Shown: positions 20,880 to 32,000 of the stretch, in pieces
How positions within the stretch are numbered: the stretch's first letter is position 1
Layout of the letters: each line of letters begins with the position of its first letter
DNA from: Mauremys mutica
Taxonomy: Eukaryota > Chordata > Testudines > Geoemydidae
Direction of reading: 5' to 3'
Assembly: GCF_020497125.1 (NCBI RefSeq)
Contig: NC_059076.1
Span: 10,593,951 to 10,657,950 of the forward strand
DNA length: 64,000 nucleotides
Notes under the pieces: generated by a model
Seen by the model: only the letters and a program-made list of their open reading frames with translations
Databases searched by the model: none
What the model was told of the DNA's origin: nothing
Position numbers and translations under genes: made by a program

Positions 20880-21785
20880 CCAACTATCTCTAGCCCTTAA
20901 CATGTGAGTGACTCAAAGCCGGGACCATCCTTACTTGAATGTCAGGATAGTTCCCTATTGTGGGTGCCACATTAAACACACATTACATAATGCGAGGAAA
21001 TATATTAGAAGGAGGAACGGTGCTCTAGGGTGGTAATATGCAAGTGTGCTGTACCTGCTACATACTAAAGAACTTCGTTTTAATAAAGCCCCTTGTTAAA
21101 ATGGCACATCAGCAAATATAACTGCACTAAGGAATGGCTGCGCTAAGATGTCTCTCTAGTGGAGACCGAGACACGACAAAACAAGGTTTTGAAGGGCAAA
21201 ATGAGGGCAGAAAACATGGGGAGCGGGTGGGCGGGGGGTGGGGGGGTGGAATGTTCAGATGAGGTCAAAGGTGTGCTTTAAAAAACCCATTAAAATCAGC
21301 CCATAAAGAAAAGGGCTGGGGTCGTGCTGATAGACTGATGACTTTGCAGGTCAGAGGTGGGACTTGGTTACACTTCACAGCCCTGGCTTGCCCTCGGTTG
21401 ACAGAGCCTTTCTTCCCGGCCTCCCGGCCATTAATAGTTTAATTTGGTTCAGAGCTGCCTAGCTCTTTTCTGAACACGCATTTCTTCCCATTTCGCTGGA
21501 TGTCACATATCCTGCCCGTGCAACATGAAGAGAGCGTCTTCTGTGTGCAGTCGCTATGAATTCCATAATTATGCAGATTCTATTTCTTAAATCTCCAGGA
21601 TACACTTTGTTCATTGAACAATTGGCTACGCCATACAAGGAAGCACAACAGAGATGCTGTTTTATCTACTATGTTACTTTAAATGAGTGAAAATGGTCTT
21701 CCTTGGTAGAAAATGTAAAACAATAAGATGATTTACAAGACCGTTTACAGGTATCCATAGCTCCATCACCTTTAAAGGTTTTGTT
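20880..21785. other. Unannotated stretch with G-tract and possible conserved block
   Basis: 21218-21250 is a G-run cluster. 21420-21690 has ordinary base composition, contains CATTAATAGTTTAATTTGG and CCATAATTATGCAGATTC, and matches none of the repeats here. No open frame of note. Confidence 0.4.
21218..21250 (+). other. Potential G-quadruplex tract
   Basis: Successive runs of four, three, three, six and seven G separated by one to three bases satisfy the usual four-run G-quadruplex pattern. Whether it forms in the cell is unknown. Confidence 0.55.
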
Positions 21786-21789
21786 TGGT

Positions 21790-21872
21790 TATTATTAGTG
21801 TTTCTATTTTATACTGTTGTAGCTTCCAAAGGTACTGCTCTAGATAGCAGCTTCATTGTGCTAGACACCTAG
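21790..21872 (-). repeat. SINE tail remnant (minus)
   Basis: GGTTATTATTAGTGTTTCTA and TTCATTGTGCTAGACACCTAG are worn matches to the complement of the CCTAGCACAATGGGG tail. Confidence 0.45.
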
Positions 21873-21945
21873 AGTGAAATCCTGGCTCCTCTGAAGTTAA
21901 TGACAAAGCTCCCACTGACTTCAATGGAACCAGGATTTCACCCCT
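21872..21945. repeat. Palindromic MITE (GAAATCCTG..CAGGATTTC family)
   Basis: GTGAAATCCTGGCTCC at the left is mirrored by GGAACCAGGATTTCACCC at the right around CCACTGACTTCAATGG. Confidence 0.75.
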
Positions 21946-21949
21946 ACCA

Positions 21950-22115
21950 TGTGATTTATAAAACCATTCAGAGCTGACGTAACTCTGCTCCCATTAAAGT
22001 CAATGTGAAAACAGCCATTGACTGCAGTGACAGCTGTGGTAGGTTTGGAAAAAAAATCCTCGGAACTCATTACAGTGGATGCTGATGCTGGGCTCTTCGG
22101 GAAATCTGGCCCTTA
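21950..22115. repeat. Palindromic repeat remnants
   Basis: CTCCCATTAAAGTCAATGTG and GGATGCTGATGCTGGGCTCT resemble the arms seen at 10655-10765 and 54160-54430. Confidence 0.35.
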
Positions 22116-22129
22116 AGTTAACGTAACAG

Positions 22130-24265
22130 CCACAATAGGTCAGGACAATGGTCCATCTAGCTCAGTAGCCTTCCTTCCAACAGCAGACAGTGTCATATAC
22201 TTCAGACGGAATAAACAGAACAGAGCAATTATCAAGTGATCAATCCCCTGTCATCCAGTCCTAGCTCCTGGCAGTCAGATGGTGGGGTTGTATCCGTGAT
22301 CAACTTAGCTAATAGCCATTGATGGACCTATCCTCCATGAATATCTCTAATTTTTTTTTTAACCCAGTTATACTTTTGGCCTTCAAAACCTCGCCTGGCA
22401 ATGAGTTCCACTGATTGATTGCGTGTTGTGTGAAGAAGTACTTCCTTATGTTGTTTTAAACCTGTTGCCTATTAATTTCATTGGGTGACACCTGATTCTT
22501 GTGTTATGTGAAAGGGTAAAGAACATTTCCTAACTCACTTTCTCCACAGTATTCATGATTTTACAGACCTCTATCACATTCCTCCTTAGTCAGCTCTTTT
22601 CCAAGCTGAACAAGCCCAGGTTTTTTTTTCAATTTCTAGGGAGCCCCAAAGCAATTTTGTTGCCCTTCTCTGTACCTTTTCCAATTCTAAATATCTCTTT
22701 TGACATTGGGTGACGAGACTGCACATAGTATTCAAGGTGTGGGATTTATATGGTGGCAGATATTTTCTATCTGATTATCTATACCTTTCCTAATGGTTCC
22801 TAACATTCTATTATCTTTTTTGACTGCCACTGCACATTGAGCAGCTGTTTTTCAGAGAACTATCCACGATGACTGTAAGATCTTTCTTGAGTGGTAACAG
22901 CTAATTTAGACCCCATCCTTTTGTATGTATAGTTGAGATTATGTTTTCCAATGTACATTACTTTGCAATTATCAACACCGAATTTCATCTGCCATTGTGT
23001 TGCTCAGTCACCCAGTTTTGTGAGATCCCTTTGTAACTCTTCACAGTCTGCTTTGGATTTAACTATCTTGAGTAGTTTTGTATGGTCTGCAAACTTTGCT
23101 ACCTCACTGGTCACTTTTTCCAGATCATTTACAAATGTGTGTTGAACAGCACTGGTCCCAGTACAGATCCTTGAGGGGCCCTGTATATACAGACCATTTA
23201 TTCCTACCCTTTGTTTCCTGTCTTTTAAACATGAAAAGGCTCTTTCCTCTTATCCCATGACTGCTTACTTTGCTTGAGGGCCTTTGGTGAGGAACCTTGT
23301 CAAAGGCTTTCTGAAAGTCCAAGTACCCTATATCCACTGGGTCACATATTTGTTGACCCCCTCAAAGATTTCTAATAGATTGGTGAGTCAAGGTTTTCCT
23401 TTACAAAAGTCACATTGACTGTTCCCCCAGCATATCATTTTCATCTATAGTGAAGAACAGAATTATCAGACACATAGTTTCAACCAATTTTGCCTGATAC
23501 TGAGGATAGGCTAACAGGCCTGTAATTGCCAGGATTGCTGCTGGAGCTTTTTTTTTTAAATCACTGTTATATTAGCTATCCTCCAGTCTCTGGTACAGGG
23601 GCTGATTTAAACAGTAGGTTACATACCACAGGTGGCAGTTCTGCAATATCATATTTGAGTCCCTTCAGAACTCTTGGGTGAATACCATCTGGTCCTGGGT
23701 GACTTATCACTGTTTAATTTATCAATTTATTCTGAAACCACCTCTATAGACACCTCAGACTTGGACAGTTCCTCAGAACTGTCACCTCAAAAGAATAGCT
23801 GAGATGTGGGAATCTCCCTCACATCCTCTGCAGTAAAGATGAATACAAAGAATTCATGTAGCTTCTCGGCAATGGCCTTGTTTTCCCTCAGTGCTCCTTT
23901 AGCAACTTGATAGTCCAGTGTCCCGGCTTCCTGCGGCTGATGTGCTTTAAAAAGTGTCTATTAGTTTGTGTCTTTTGCTGGTTGCTCTTCAAACTCTTTT
24001 TTGTTCTGTTTAAAATTAGACTTTTACACTCAAGTTCATGCACCAGAGTTCATGCGTCTTTCTATTTTTCTCAGTAGCATTTGACTTCCAATTTTGAAAA
24101 GATGTCTGTCCCTCATAGCCTCCTTTACTCTGTTTAGCCAGGGTTGTCTCACTTTTGTGTTTGTTTGTTTCATTTGGGGTACATGTGACATTTGAGCCTC
24201 TATAAAAGTACTTTTAAAAGTAGCCATGCAGCTAGCAGGCATTTCAGAAGGCAAGTTCAGAGCCA
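22130..24265 (-). pseudogene. CR1 LINE, 2.1 kb, decayed ORF2 reverse transcriptase
   Basis: The longest CR1 in the window, on the minus strand. Its 3' end lies at about 22130 (AATGGTCCATCTAGCTCAGT complement). ORF2 then runs rightward in genome coordinates: post-RT sequence, a reverse-transcriptase block around 23120-23340 with LDFQKAFDKVPHQRP, and a pre-RT block at 24036-24266 with RQPWLNRVKEAM. Many stops and frameshifts occur. Endonuclease and ORF1 are missing because of 5' truncation. Same older subfamily as 735-1125. It is inactive. Confidence 0.88.
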
Positions 24266-24267
24266 AA

Positions 24268-24330
24268 ACCTCTTGAAGTCAATTGAAAGACTCCCATTGA
24301 CAGTCGTGGGCTGTTGGATCAGGCCCAGAG
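24268..24330. repeat. Palindromic MITE (GATCCAAAGCCC family)
   Basis: AGTCAATTGAAAGACTCCCA and GGGCTGTTGGATCAGGCCC match the family arms. It abuts the 5' truncated end of the CR1. Confidence 0.6.
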
Positions 24331-24500
24331 AATGCAATCAAAAAAGTCAAAATACAGTCATTTAATAAAATATTAAATAGAAAGTATAGGAAGATTCAAA
24401 TGTCTAATAAGAAGTTCCCCTCTGGCTCCAAATTCTGCAGTGAAATGCTCTGGGTTGTTGGTTTCTATGTGTGTGTGTGGGCGGGGGGAGGTTGTTGGCT
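24331..24500. other. Unannotated stretch with short TG tract
   Basis: A GTGTGTGTGTG tract lies near 24468-24480, followed by a G-rich run. No other feature. Confidence 0.4.
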
Positions 24501-24509
24501 TTTTTTACG

Positions 24510-25555
24510 AAGGTTATGCTGACACTTTTGGCGCTGTGTGGGGTACATACACTGCTCATCCCCCAGCATGGGTATAAATAGCAGCGTAGGTGATGAGGAA
24601 CCGCTTCAATGAGCAGAGTCGAAACCTGCTTAGGGTATGTACCCTATCCAGCTCTCTGCACACCCAAACAGTGCCTCCTGCATCAACACTGCTAGTTTTA
24701 GCAGTGTCGTGTTCCGCGGGATCCCTACTGCTGGGCCATTCCCTGCTGCGGGAAAGGGCTCTGGAAAGGCAGAGGGGGTGGTGAAATGATCCAGCAGCTC
24801 CCTGCTGCCAAAGCCTGTCCCTGCTGCCTCCATCTGGGCTGGTGACCCAGGGCATCAGTGCCCCCCTTTGGTCAGACAGGCCGTCAGGCAGAATCTACTC
24901 AGATTGGTGAGGCAGTCAGTCTGCTCTTCTCAGCTGAGTCTCTATAGTCCTATTCTGGAGGCAAGGAGGTTAATCTCACTGTGGTGTACGGACTTCCCCT
25001 GATGTTTGGGGAGGGGGTTCACTGGTCCTTGTCCTTAAGGGGCCTGGCCCCTCCTTTGACTCTAAAATCTCTGTTAAGGGAGCAGTGGGGAAATCCAGGC
25101 CTCCCCCCACTCCACTGGGTTGCAACTCAGGGCCCACAGCCCAGGCAGGCAGAATTTGTACCCTCCGCTTCTCCCTTGGTGCTGTAGACTTCTGCAGGCA
25201 GATCGTCCCTTCTTCATGTCATCATCGCCGTAGGGCCGCTTTGCACCAGTTTGCTGGCAGGACCTTCTTTCTCTGGCCTGCTTGTTCCTCTGGCAGCTGC
25301 CCTGGCCCCTCTGCTTCTCAGTTCTTTATTCCCCCAGCTGCTGCGGGGCTGCCAAAAAGCATGGGCTGGCAGTACCTGCATCAACTCCTGGGTTGCCGGG
25401 CCCTCATAGGGTCTATGCACCCTATGAGACTCCCCACTACCGAAGCCTTTCACTACCCCGTGTAGCAACACATCACAGTGTGGACACAGCCCGCTTTTCA
25501 CTGTGGTGTGCTACACATACCCTACATGCTGCCGCCAACATAGACAAGGCCAAAG
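24510..25555. repeat. GC-rich composite repeat, unclassified
   Basis: The ends have the style of a transposon with ACATACCCT or GGGTATGTACCC segments: GGGGTACATACACTGC and TTAGGGTATGTACCC near the left, and GTGTGCTACACATACCCTAC near the right. The centre (about 24890-25370) is C/T-rich and lacks a credible protein despite several open frames. I cannot assign a family or fix the boundaries. Confidence 0.35.
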
Positions 25556-26145
25556 TCACACACTGCTGAAAACCCAAAGTGCCTTCAAATGGGCAGAAGG
25601 GGAAAACCTGGGTGCATTGTGGGTGTGATTTTTCTAAAGCACGTTGGCCTAACTCTTCCCCCACTGACACTAATACCATTACCTTTGACTTCAATGGGAG
25701 CCACATTAGGTTAATTCTGAGCCCTTCTGGACATCCCACCCTGTGTGTACCACATGCATGATCAAACACTGCCAGTTCTGTGTGATCTAAGCAATGTGAC
25801 GGGTCATTTGACCTCACCCATCATTATTTCCCAAAACATAGTTGTAGCTGTCAGCTCTTAGGCCAAAACACTAGGCTAATTCCTCATTAAAAAAAGAACA
25901 AATGAAGGCCCCAAATCCTGCAATCCGGCATGTGACCTTATTCACATGAGTGCGCCCGCTGCCGTAAGCAGGATTATGAATAAAGTTAAGCACATGAAGT
26001 TTGCTGGATTGGGACCTAAGGTTAGAAACCATATTTTCCAAATAAAAAAAGGACACTTTTGCGACTGCATTTATTAGGGTCATAAAATACCTATCCAAAA
26101 GAGTCACCAGTGCCACCCAGTGAGCTGACACAGGCATATTCTCAG
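25556..26145. other. Unannotated stretch with palindromic repeat piece
   Basis: CCTTTGACTTCAATGGGAGC (25682) is the core of a dispersed palindromic element (about 25640-25735). The rest has no recognised content. Confidence 0.4.
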
Positions 26146-26174
26146 AGTGGAGGATTTTTTTTCCTATCAATTCA

Positions 26175-26500
26175 ATGTTATAATCCCAATAATAATGAAT
26201 TTGTATTCCAGTAGTGCCCAGAGACCAGGGCCTCTTTGTGTTAGGCCCCCGTACTAACAAAAAAATCTGTCTCTGCCCCAACGAGCTTACAAAGTGTAAG
26301 ACAATGGGTGAATGCAACAAGCAAATGGGGGAGCAAAAGGAAATAATGAGATGTTACTGGTCAGCATGGAAGCAGCACACCAACTGCCTAAGCACTGACA
26401 AGTTTCTTGAAGGCCTCACCCCAGAGGAGATTTTAAGGCTAGATTTGAAGACTTTGTGGATATTTACAGGTGCCCTGGTTACGTCTGAAGGACAGCACGG
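26175..26500 (-). repeat. Long SINE-tail-related repeat (minus)
   Basis: AATAATAATGAATTTGTATT, GTGCCCAGAGACCAGGGCC and CAACGAGCTTACAAAGTGTAAG are the complement of the SINE tail. The match continues into AATAATGAGATGTTACTGGTC and GAGATTTTAAGGCTAGATTTG, so this copy extends into a longer, LINE-like or longer-SINE body than other copies in the window. Confidence 0.5.
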
Positions 26501-27555
26501 GAGAAGGCATGGAGGTGAATGAGTTTCTGGCACAACATCGAACAGGTGTCATTAACATTCGGTTTCAGCAAAACAACAGCTCTGATAGCATCTACGTTCA
26601 TTGGACTGACTTCTCTCTTTGTTCCTCACAGTGAAGAACTCATGCCATTGGATTGGCTGTTCCTAGTAGGAACGGAGCAATTTTTACCCAGGATAGCACT
26701 ATGTCTTGAACAAAACAAGAAAACCCCTAACGTTTTCACCAGTGAAATGAAAAAGCAGGACATGTCAGGCAGCCTGCAATAAATTCCTGGGATGCTCGTA
26801 CATCATATGAACCTGGGACTGTGAGTAAAACTTGCATATACTGGGGTCACTTTAGCTTTCACCCAAAGCAGAGAGAATGCTGTCTATTGTTTTCTCTTCC
26901 TCTTTCCCATTACGGGGATACTAATGTACTGGTTCTTCCCCCCTCCCCCTTACAGCAACCAGGGCAGCAGAATTAGGATTTGAAAGAAGCTGCCAGGGGC
27001 TCTATCCAGCTCCCACCCTACAAGACTACCTGAGCCTGTGGCTGCCTCTAGGAGCTCCACTTTGAATATTCCCTGCACCCCAGGGCTGACAGGAGCTAAC
27101 TGGGGTTTATTATCCTTTATGGCTTTGACACGCATGGTTTCGCTGTGCTATTTTACCAGGGGGATATTGCCTTATTCCCACCCACCCAGCCTCACCGGTC
27201 ATTTGATTTACCCACTGCATCTAATTACCATGTATTCTTGTTTGCTTGCGCCATATAATATCTGCACCATCTTCCAGCTGAGCTACATCCATTCCCAATA
27301 CCCCGGCTAATGCCTGCTGCTTACATCCTCGCCCTCTCTTTGTTGGGAGTCACAGGATTCCTGTCCTACTTTTGGTCTCCAGCCCTCCCAACCTATCGAG
27401 CACTGGGGAAAACCCCATTGCCTATATTTGCATCTGACTTGCTTTATGCTACCTCCTGGGGACTCAGAGCTGTGGCAAAGCCAGGGGCCTGCTTCGTTCT
27501 CTCCACACAAGCAGCGGGGAAAGCTGTCGCAGTGCTCAGCCCTGTGTTCTCCGAG
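26501..27555. other. Unannotated stretch
   Basis: No gene recognised. A 161-residue open frame starting at 27310 is rejected because its second half runs through a SINE. Confidence 0.4.
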
Positions 27556-27564
27556 CCAGCAAGG

Positions 27565-27655
27565 AGCTGTTCACCTCGCCCACAGAAGGTCAGTGGCATT
27601 GCCAGGAACGGAGCATGGGTCTCCCGAGGAGCTGTCCAGTGCCCTAGCCCTACCA
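27565..27655 (-). repeat. MIR-like SINE core (minus), degraded
   Basis: AGGTCAGTGGCATTGCCAGG, GGAGCATGGGTCTCCCGAGG and GTCCAGTGCCCTAGCC are the complement of the SINE core and head. Confidence 0.55.
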
Positions 27656-27931
27656 AAGGCACAGGTGTGGTACATCAGGAGGCCAACCCCAGGCACGGTG
27701 TTTGCAATATGACTGGCCTCCATGTGGCAGCAGCAGCGGGGACAAGCTCAAAGGAAAGACAGTCTCATAGACCATGTATCTTTGGGAGTTTATAAACGAG
27801 GGCTTGCTCGTGTCTAGCTGGGTGAGAGGTTGTTGCTGGTGAGGTTCTAGTGTAAAATGGTTATTTCATCCACCATAACAATTTACATAGTGGGTTTTTC
27901 TAAACCAAACCCTCGCACCTTCCTTATTAAA

Positions 27932-28131
27932 GGTGTGACCTAGTGGACGGTGTGCTGGGCTACGAGACCTGGGTTCTTGTTGCGGCTTGGCCACTGGCTG
28001 CTTGCCCTTGGGCAAATCACTTCCCCTCTCTGTGCCTCTGTCTCCCACCTGTAAAATGGGGATAATGCTACAGACCACCTTTGTAACATGCTTTGAGATC
28101 TACTGATAAGAGCTTGGTATTAATACTATTA
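27932..28131 (+). repeat. MIR-type SINE, near full length
   Basis: Reads in order: head GACCTAGTGGACGGTGTGCT, B-box region GACCTGGGTTCTTGTTGC, core TTGGGCAAATCACTTCCCC, TCTGTGCCTCTGTCTCCCAC, CTGTAAAATGGGGATAATG, and 3' GCTTTGAGATCTACTGATAA with a TATTAATACTATTA end. One of the best preserved ancient SINEs in the window. Confidence 0.88.
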
Positions 28132-29255
28132 AATAGCCTTGCGCTATTGCTTGATGGGTAGAATGTTCACTTGATGGGCAAATGCAGCTGAGGTTTTTCC
28201 ACACCAAAACTTATATTAGATTCTCCTAGGCAGAGTCATCACATAATCCTCACAATTCCTATTTATTCCAAGCCATTTGCAGCTCTGAATAGCACTGTAC
28301 ATCATAAAGAACATTTCCTTTCATTCTAAAGCCATTTGCATTTTATTTGTGCCTCAGAGGAGGAACAATCCAAACTGATTACAATCCGTAGACACTGTAC
28401 ATAATGAAAAATTAATTGCATCAATCTTTTCGCTGTAATGGTCTTAACAACTCATTTTCAACTGGTCATTTTTCCACCTGCTCACCAAGGCCCAGACAGC
28501 TGAGGCAAGCATGTCTCTGACACTAACTGAATACCAATGAAGCTAAGGTCATCTAAACGCCACGCGGGTGGCAGCTGAGCATCCTAAAAGAGATGTAAGT
28601 ATTTTGATCCTGCAATAGCCATTGTGTGGTGAAGACAAAATAAATGCCTGGGACAAGAATCTCAGTGCACATGTGCACACGAAAGGAAGGAAGATAATCC
28701 AAACCAGCACAGCAAACAAAGGTTGTTCCAGGCCCCTTTATCAGAGTCTCAGCTTAACGAGGTGGTGACATGGTCATAAATAAAGATTTGCATGCTAACG
28801 CCAACACCAGTGATTTGCTCTAACAGGTAAGGCGTGCTCACTCACACAATGTATATTCATCAAGACTTTGATCGTGCTTTTGACGCAAGGGGTTGTTAAA
28901 ATACATGGGGACGTGGCAAATCAAGTCCTTGCTTTACAGTGCAAAATAGAAAAAGAATGAGGCACCCACTCCCCATCGGTGTTAATAACCTGACCAAAAA
29001 AGAGCCTTTTCCCTAGACTGCCTGCACTGCAAGGGTTCAAAAGACTTTCTTCCAATGCAACTTAAGCACACGCCAGTTCTGAGTGTAGATTGTTTTTTTC
29101 TGAAGGACTCTGGCATCACATGTTGAACTACAGCAAATGACCAGAACTAACTTCACGTGGTTACATTCTAGCTCTAACTCAGCCAGTATGCAATTTTCCA
29201 AAATCCCCTGGGAGTTGCCTGGAGCCTCAGCTAGGCAGAAAAAAATAAATATGAG
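28132..29255. other. Unannotated stretch, possible conserved non-coding DNA
   Basis: No repeat ends or coding signal. 28230-28480 contains AGCCATTTGCATTTTATTTG and AAATTAATTGCATCAATC, which include octamer- and homeodomain-like motifs. The sequence resembles none of the repeats around it. Confidence 0.4.
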
Positions 29256-29257
29256 CC

Positions 29258-29284
29258 AGATCCTCAGCTGGCGTATATTAGAGG
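29258..29284. repeat. CCTCAGCTGG-type short fragment
   Basis: GAGCCAGATCCTCAGCTGGC is one arm of the dispersed palindromic family. Confidence 0.5.
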
Positions 29285-29555
29285 GTGCATGAGATCTAGG
29301 ATTGATGAAAAAATTCTGTCAAAACTTTTTTCAGTGGAAAACTTGGTTTTCAACATTTTTTTTGCAACGTATTTATTCTTTCCACAGAGCTTTTTAAATT
29401 TTCATAAAAAATCTGAATGCCTGAAAATGGAAAAGTTTTCAGTTTTCAGCCAAAACCAAAAATGTTTTGATAAAATGTTTTGATTTTGAAATGCTGCCAT
29501 GATTCCTTTTGGCAGTTGTCATTTGGTTGCCTCCTACATTCATTCTTATCTGTGG
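29285..29555. repeat. AT-rich host element, left part (split by hAT)
   Basis: AT-rich sequence (TTTTCAGTTTTCAGCCAAAA, AAAATGTTTTGATTTTGAAA) leading into GCTGCCATGATTCC. It continues on the far side of the hAT at 31753-32000, where GTTGTAGTCCAACC and a second AT-rich arm occur. The plan matches 19215-20015. Confidence 0.45.
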
Positions 29556-29773
29556 GTTGGAGTCAGGGCCTGCCCACAACATTGTGGCACCTGAGGCGGG
29601 GAGCTCAAATGATGCTCTCATGCCCCTTCGCTTGGGCCAAAACTTTGAAAGGTCTCAATTCTGCATTCTTCCTGTTCTACTCCTCTCATGGTGCTGCTCT
29701 GCTACCTACCCCAATAAAGGAGAACTAACAACTTCAAATGCCGTGTTCAAAAATTTTAAGTAACACTTGACTT

Positions 29774-30060
29774 TCAGACACCTGAACAGCATATGTAACT
29801 TTTCTTGTCTGTACAGTTAACACTGGCATTTTTATCTGTTTGAATAATCAAAGTGGTGCTTTCTGGTGCCTTCTTGGTTGCAAAGATTTGAACTGCTTCC
29901 TGCTGAAGGTCCACAGTCTGGGCCAGCTCATACTCTATTGAGATGGTTGCAAGGCCGATGAGCCTCTCCTGTGTCATTGTGGAGTGTAGATGTGTTTTTA
30001 TTAACTTCAGCTTGGAGAAGCTGCGTTCTCCACTGGCAACTGTTACAGGAAGTGTTAGAA
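29774..30060 (-). pseudogene. hAT transposase C-terminal dimerisation domain relic
   Basis: On the minus strand the frame reads LPVTVASGERSFSKLKLIK and then RLIGLATISIEYELAQ, the hAT C-terminal dimerisation signature. It lies in a different frame from the DUF4371 block at 30456-31280 and ends shortly before the element's left terminus, as expected for the transposase 3' end. Confidence 0.85.
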
Positions 30061-30162
30061 GTATGCACAGAGCAACATTTGGAAAGCATTTGGAAAGAGG
30101 GTGGTCATCTTATTTGTGCACATCTATTCCAGAACAACTTTTGGAGTTGATCCTGATGAAAT

Positions 30163-30375
30163 CTATCTTGAAAGGGCTTTCAGTTCATCACCTAAATCAC
30201 TCGCATCAATATCGCGCATGTCAATACATGTCCACACTGTCTCTAGTGCCCTGCATTGCTGGTGTAGGTCTTCTTCAAGTATAGTGAGGAGTTTTGGAAT
30301 ATCATACAACATCCCAAATATACTGCTGTGTTCCTTGAGCTGCATGAAATGTTCTTCAACTGACTGTATTGCCAA
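30163..30375 (-). pseudogene. hAT transposase linker fragment
   Basis: A 70-residue open stretch in a third frame between the DUF4371 block and the dimerisation domain. It includes QLKEHSSIFGMLYDIPKLL and LHQQCRALETVWTCIDM. Its position and order fit the same transposase. Assignment is by context. Confidence 0.6.
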
Positions 30376-30455
30376 TCTAGCACCTGGTTAAAGAATTCAA
30401 CTTTGAATTGTTTGGGGTCTCTTATGGGATTATCCCGTGCCTCGTAATCAAATTG

Positions 30456-31280
30456 TCATCTTCTTCTTCGGTGATTCTGGTATTCTTGAATGGGTGGGAA
30501 AATAGCTTCAGTGTGAAGTTCCTCTACCAACTTCTGTGCACTCTTCAGAACGTTTTGAAATCCCTCATCTGTCCGGTAAGACAGTAGGTGTGACTTTACT
30601 TTGTCCAGTTGTTCCATTGCTCCAGATATATCAAGGTCAACACCTTGGAGTCTCTTGCTTAAAACATTTATTTCAGACAGTAGGTCATGCCACAACACTA
30701 AGCCACACAGACATTTGAAGTTATGTATGTTTCTGGTGATTCCATTTCCCTCTGCCACTGTTCTCCCACGAACAGATCCTGTTATAGTATTATCCCCCAT
30801 AATGGCAACTATGGCATCATCTATCTTCCCAATTTGGTGTTTGATAGGCTTTATTGCCTCCATTCGACTTTCCCATCGTGCGGCGCTCAGTGGTTTCAGT
30901 GTCAGAGAGGATGTTCCCAGATGTTGCTTCAAAATTTGCCATCGATGAGTTGATGCAGAGAAAAATACATAGATGCTTTGAATTACATTAAAAAATTCAG
31001 CAGCCTCACTAGAAGCTGATGCTGCATCACTGACCACCAAGTTCAATGAATGAGAACTGCATGGGACAAAAAAAGCTTGAGGGTTTAACTCTCGGATCCA
31101 TGTCTGCACTCCTCTGTTCTTTCCTCTCATCTTGGCACCATTATCGTAGCCCTGACCTCTCATGTCAACTATCACAATTCTCGTATCTTCCAGCATTTTA
31201 AGAAGCACGTTTGTCATACCAGTTCCTGTAGTATCATCAGTGTCAAGAAATTCTAGAAAATGCTCTCTGACAATCACCAT
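30456..31280 (-). pseudogene. hAT transposase fragment, DUF4371/RNase H-like region
   Basis: A 274-residue open block matching the transposase core of ZMYM1-like hAT elements. Near its start it has REHFLEFLDTDDTTGTGM and VDMRGQGYDNGAKMRGKNRG, followed by FFVPCSSHSLNLVVSDAA, the conserved H-C-LNL motif, and later AARWESRMEAIKPIK. The first methionine is internal to the family, so it is not a true start: the upstream TTF/BED-type zinc finger and the first catalytic Asp region are missing. Downstream homology continues in other frames (30163-30375, then 29774-30055), so at least two frameshifts separate it from its C-terminus. Not functional as it stands. Confidence 0.85.
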
Positions 31281-31752
31281 TGCAGGGACAAATAAGCAGG
31301 CTGGTAGCAGGGCCTGATTGAGGGAAGATATCAGCGTCTTATGGGCCTAACTGGCTCCCACTACTTCAGTTGACTGCCTGTTCTCCTCAAGTGGGTTCAG
31401 GGAAGCAGCAGGAAACAGGAAGCTCCCTGAGAAGCTGGTGTGAATCAGTCCAGGCTCCTGCGGGTGCTAGAGACATACATACGAGGCTCCTCCTCCTTTC
31501 TCTCCCTGCAGCTCCTGCTGCTTTCTGTTATCCCCACTCACCTTTTCTCCTGCCTCTCTGTTATGTCTCTTGTGCCCGCCTTCCTCCAGCACAGCACTCC
31601 ACCATCTCTGTGCATCTAGAGCAGAGAGAATACATATGCACCAGCACCAGGCACAATTTTCTACACTCTGGGCCTAGCGGCGCCCCCCACAGTCTGGCAC
31701 CTGAGGCGGCCGCCTCAGTTCGCCTCATGGTAAGGCCAGCCCTGGTTGGACT

Positions 31753-32000
31753 CCCTGGTCAGACTGCATCTTCCTTGTTATGCTGTGGTTGTGTGAGTGC
31801 CATCATGCCTGGCCTTTTTTCACCAAGAGGAGAGAACATGGTTCATCATAGGAGTTGTAGTCCAACCAGGGGACCTCACTAACAGAGGAGAATGGGAACA
31901 TGACAGAGCTGAACTACAAATGTGGGGTCATTTCAGAATACGGGCATTGCAGGGTTTTGGCCAAAATATTTCCGCTTTTGATTTTTAAAATCATTTAAAA
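31753..32000. repeat. AT-rich host element, right part
   Basis: Continuation of the element interrupted at 29555: TCATCATAGGAGTTGTAGTC, GAGCTGAACTACAAATGTGG and GGGTTTTGGCCAAAATATTT. The two halves together would make an element about 520 bp long. Confidence 0.45.

Larger units (their letters stand above)
29564..31744 (-). mobile_element. hAT transposon with decayed transposase, 8-bp TSD
   Basis: 2181 bp. Termini are CAGGGCCTGCCCAC at the left and, complemented, CAGGGCTGGCCTTACC at the right. The flanks are GTTGGAGT (29556-29563) and GTTGGACT (31745-31752), an 8-bp TSD with one mismatch. It encodes on the minus strand a broken ZMYM1-like/DUF4371 hAT transposase. The sequence between the right terminus and about 31290 has no transposase homology, so the zinc-finger and N-terminal portion appears deleted. 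It inserted into an older AT-rich element. Its ends resemble those of the CAGGGCCGGC MITEs elsewhere in the window. Confidence 0.9.

Noticed and set aside
27310..27795. 161-residue plus-strand open frame with a hydrophobic start
   Set aside because: Its second half runs through a degraded MIR-like SINE (27565-27655), there is no recognisable domain, and overlapping frames are equally open because the region is C-rich.
27932..28131. Possible tRNA gene (A- and B-box-like sequence)
   Set aside because: The segment is a tRNA-derived MIR-type SINE: it continues into the MIR core and lacks a cloverleaf.
31370..31882. 170-residue plus-strand open frame
   Set aside because: It crosses the right terminus and TSD of the hAT element at 31744-31752, so it joins transposon and flank and cannot be an ancient gene.
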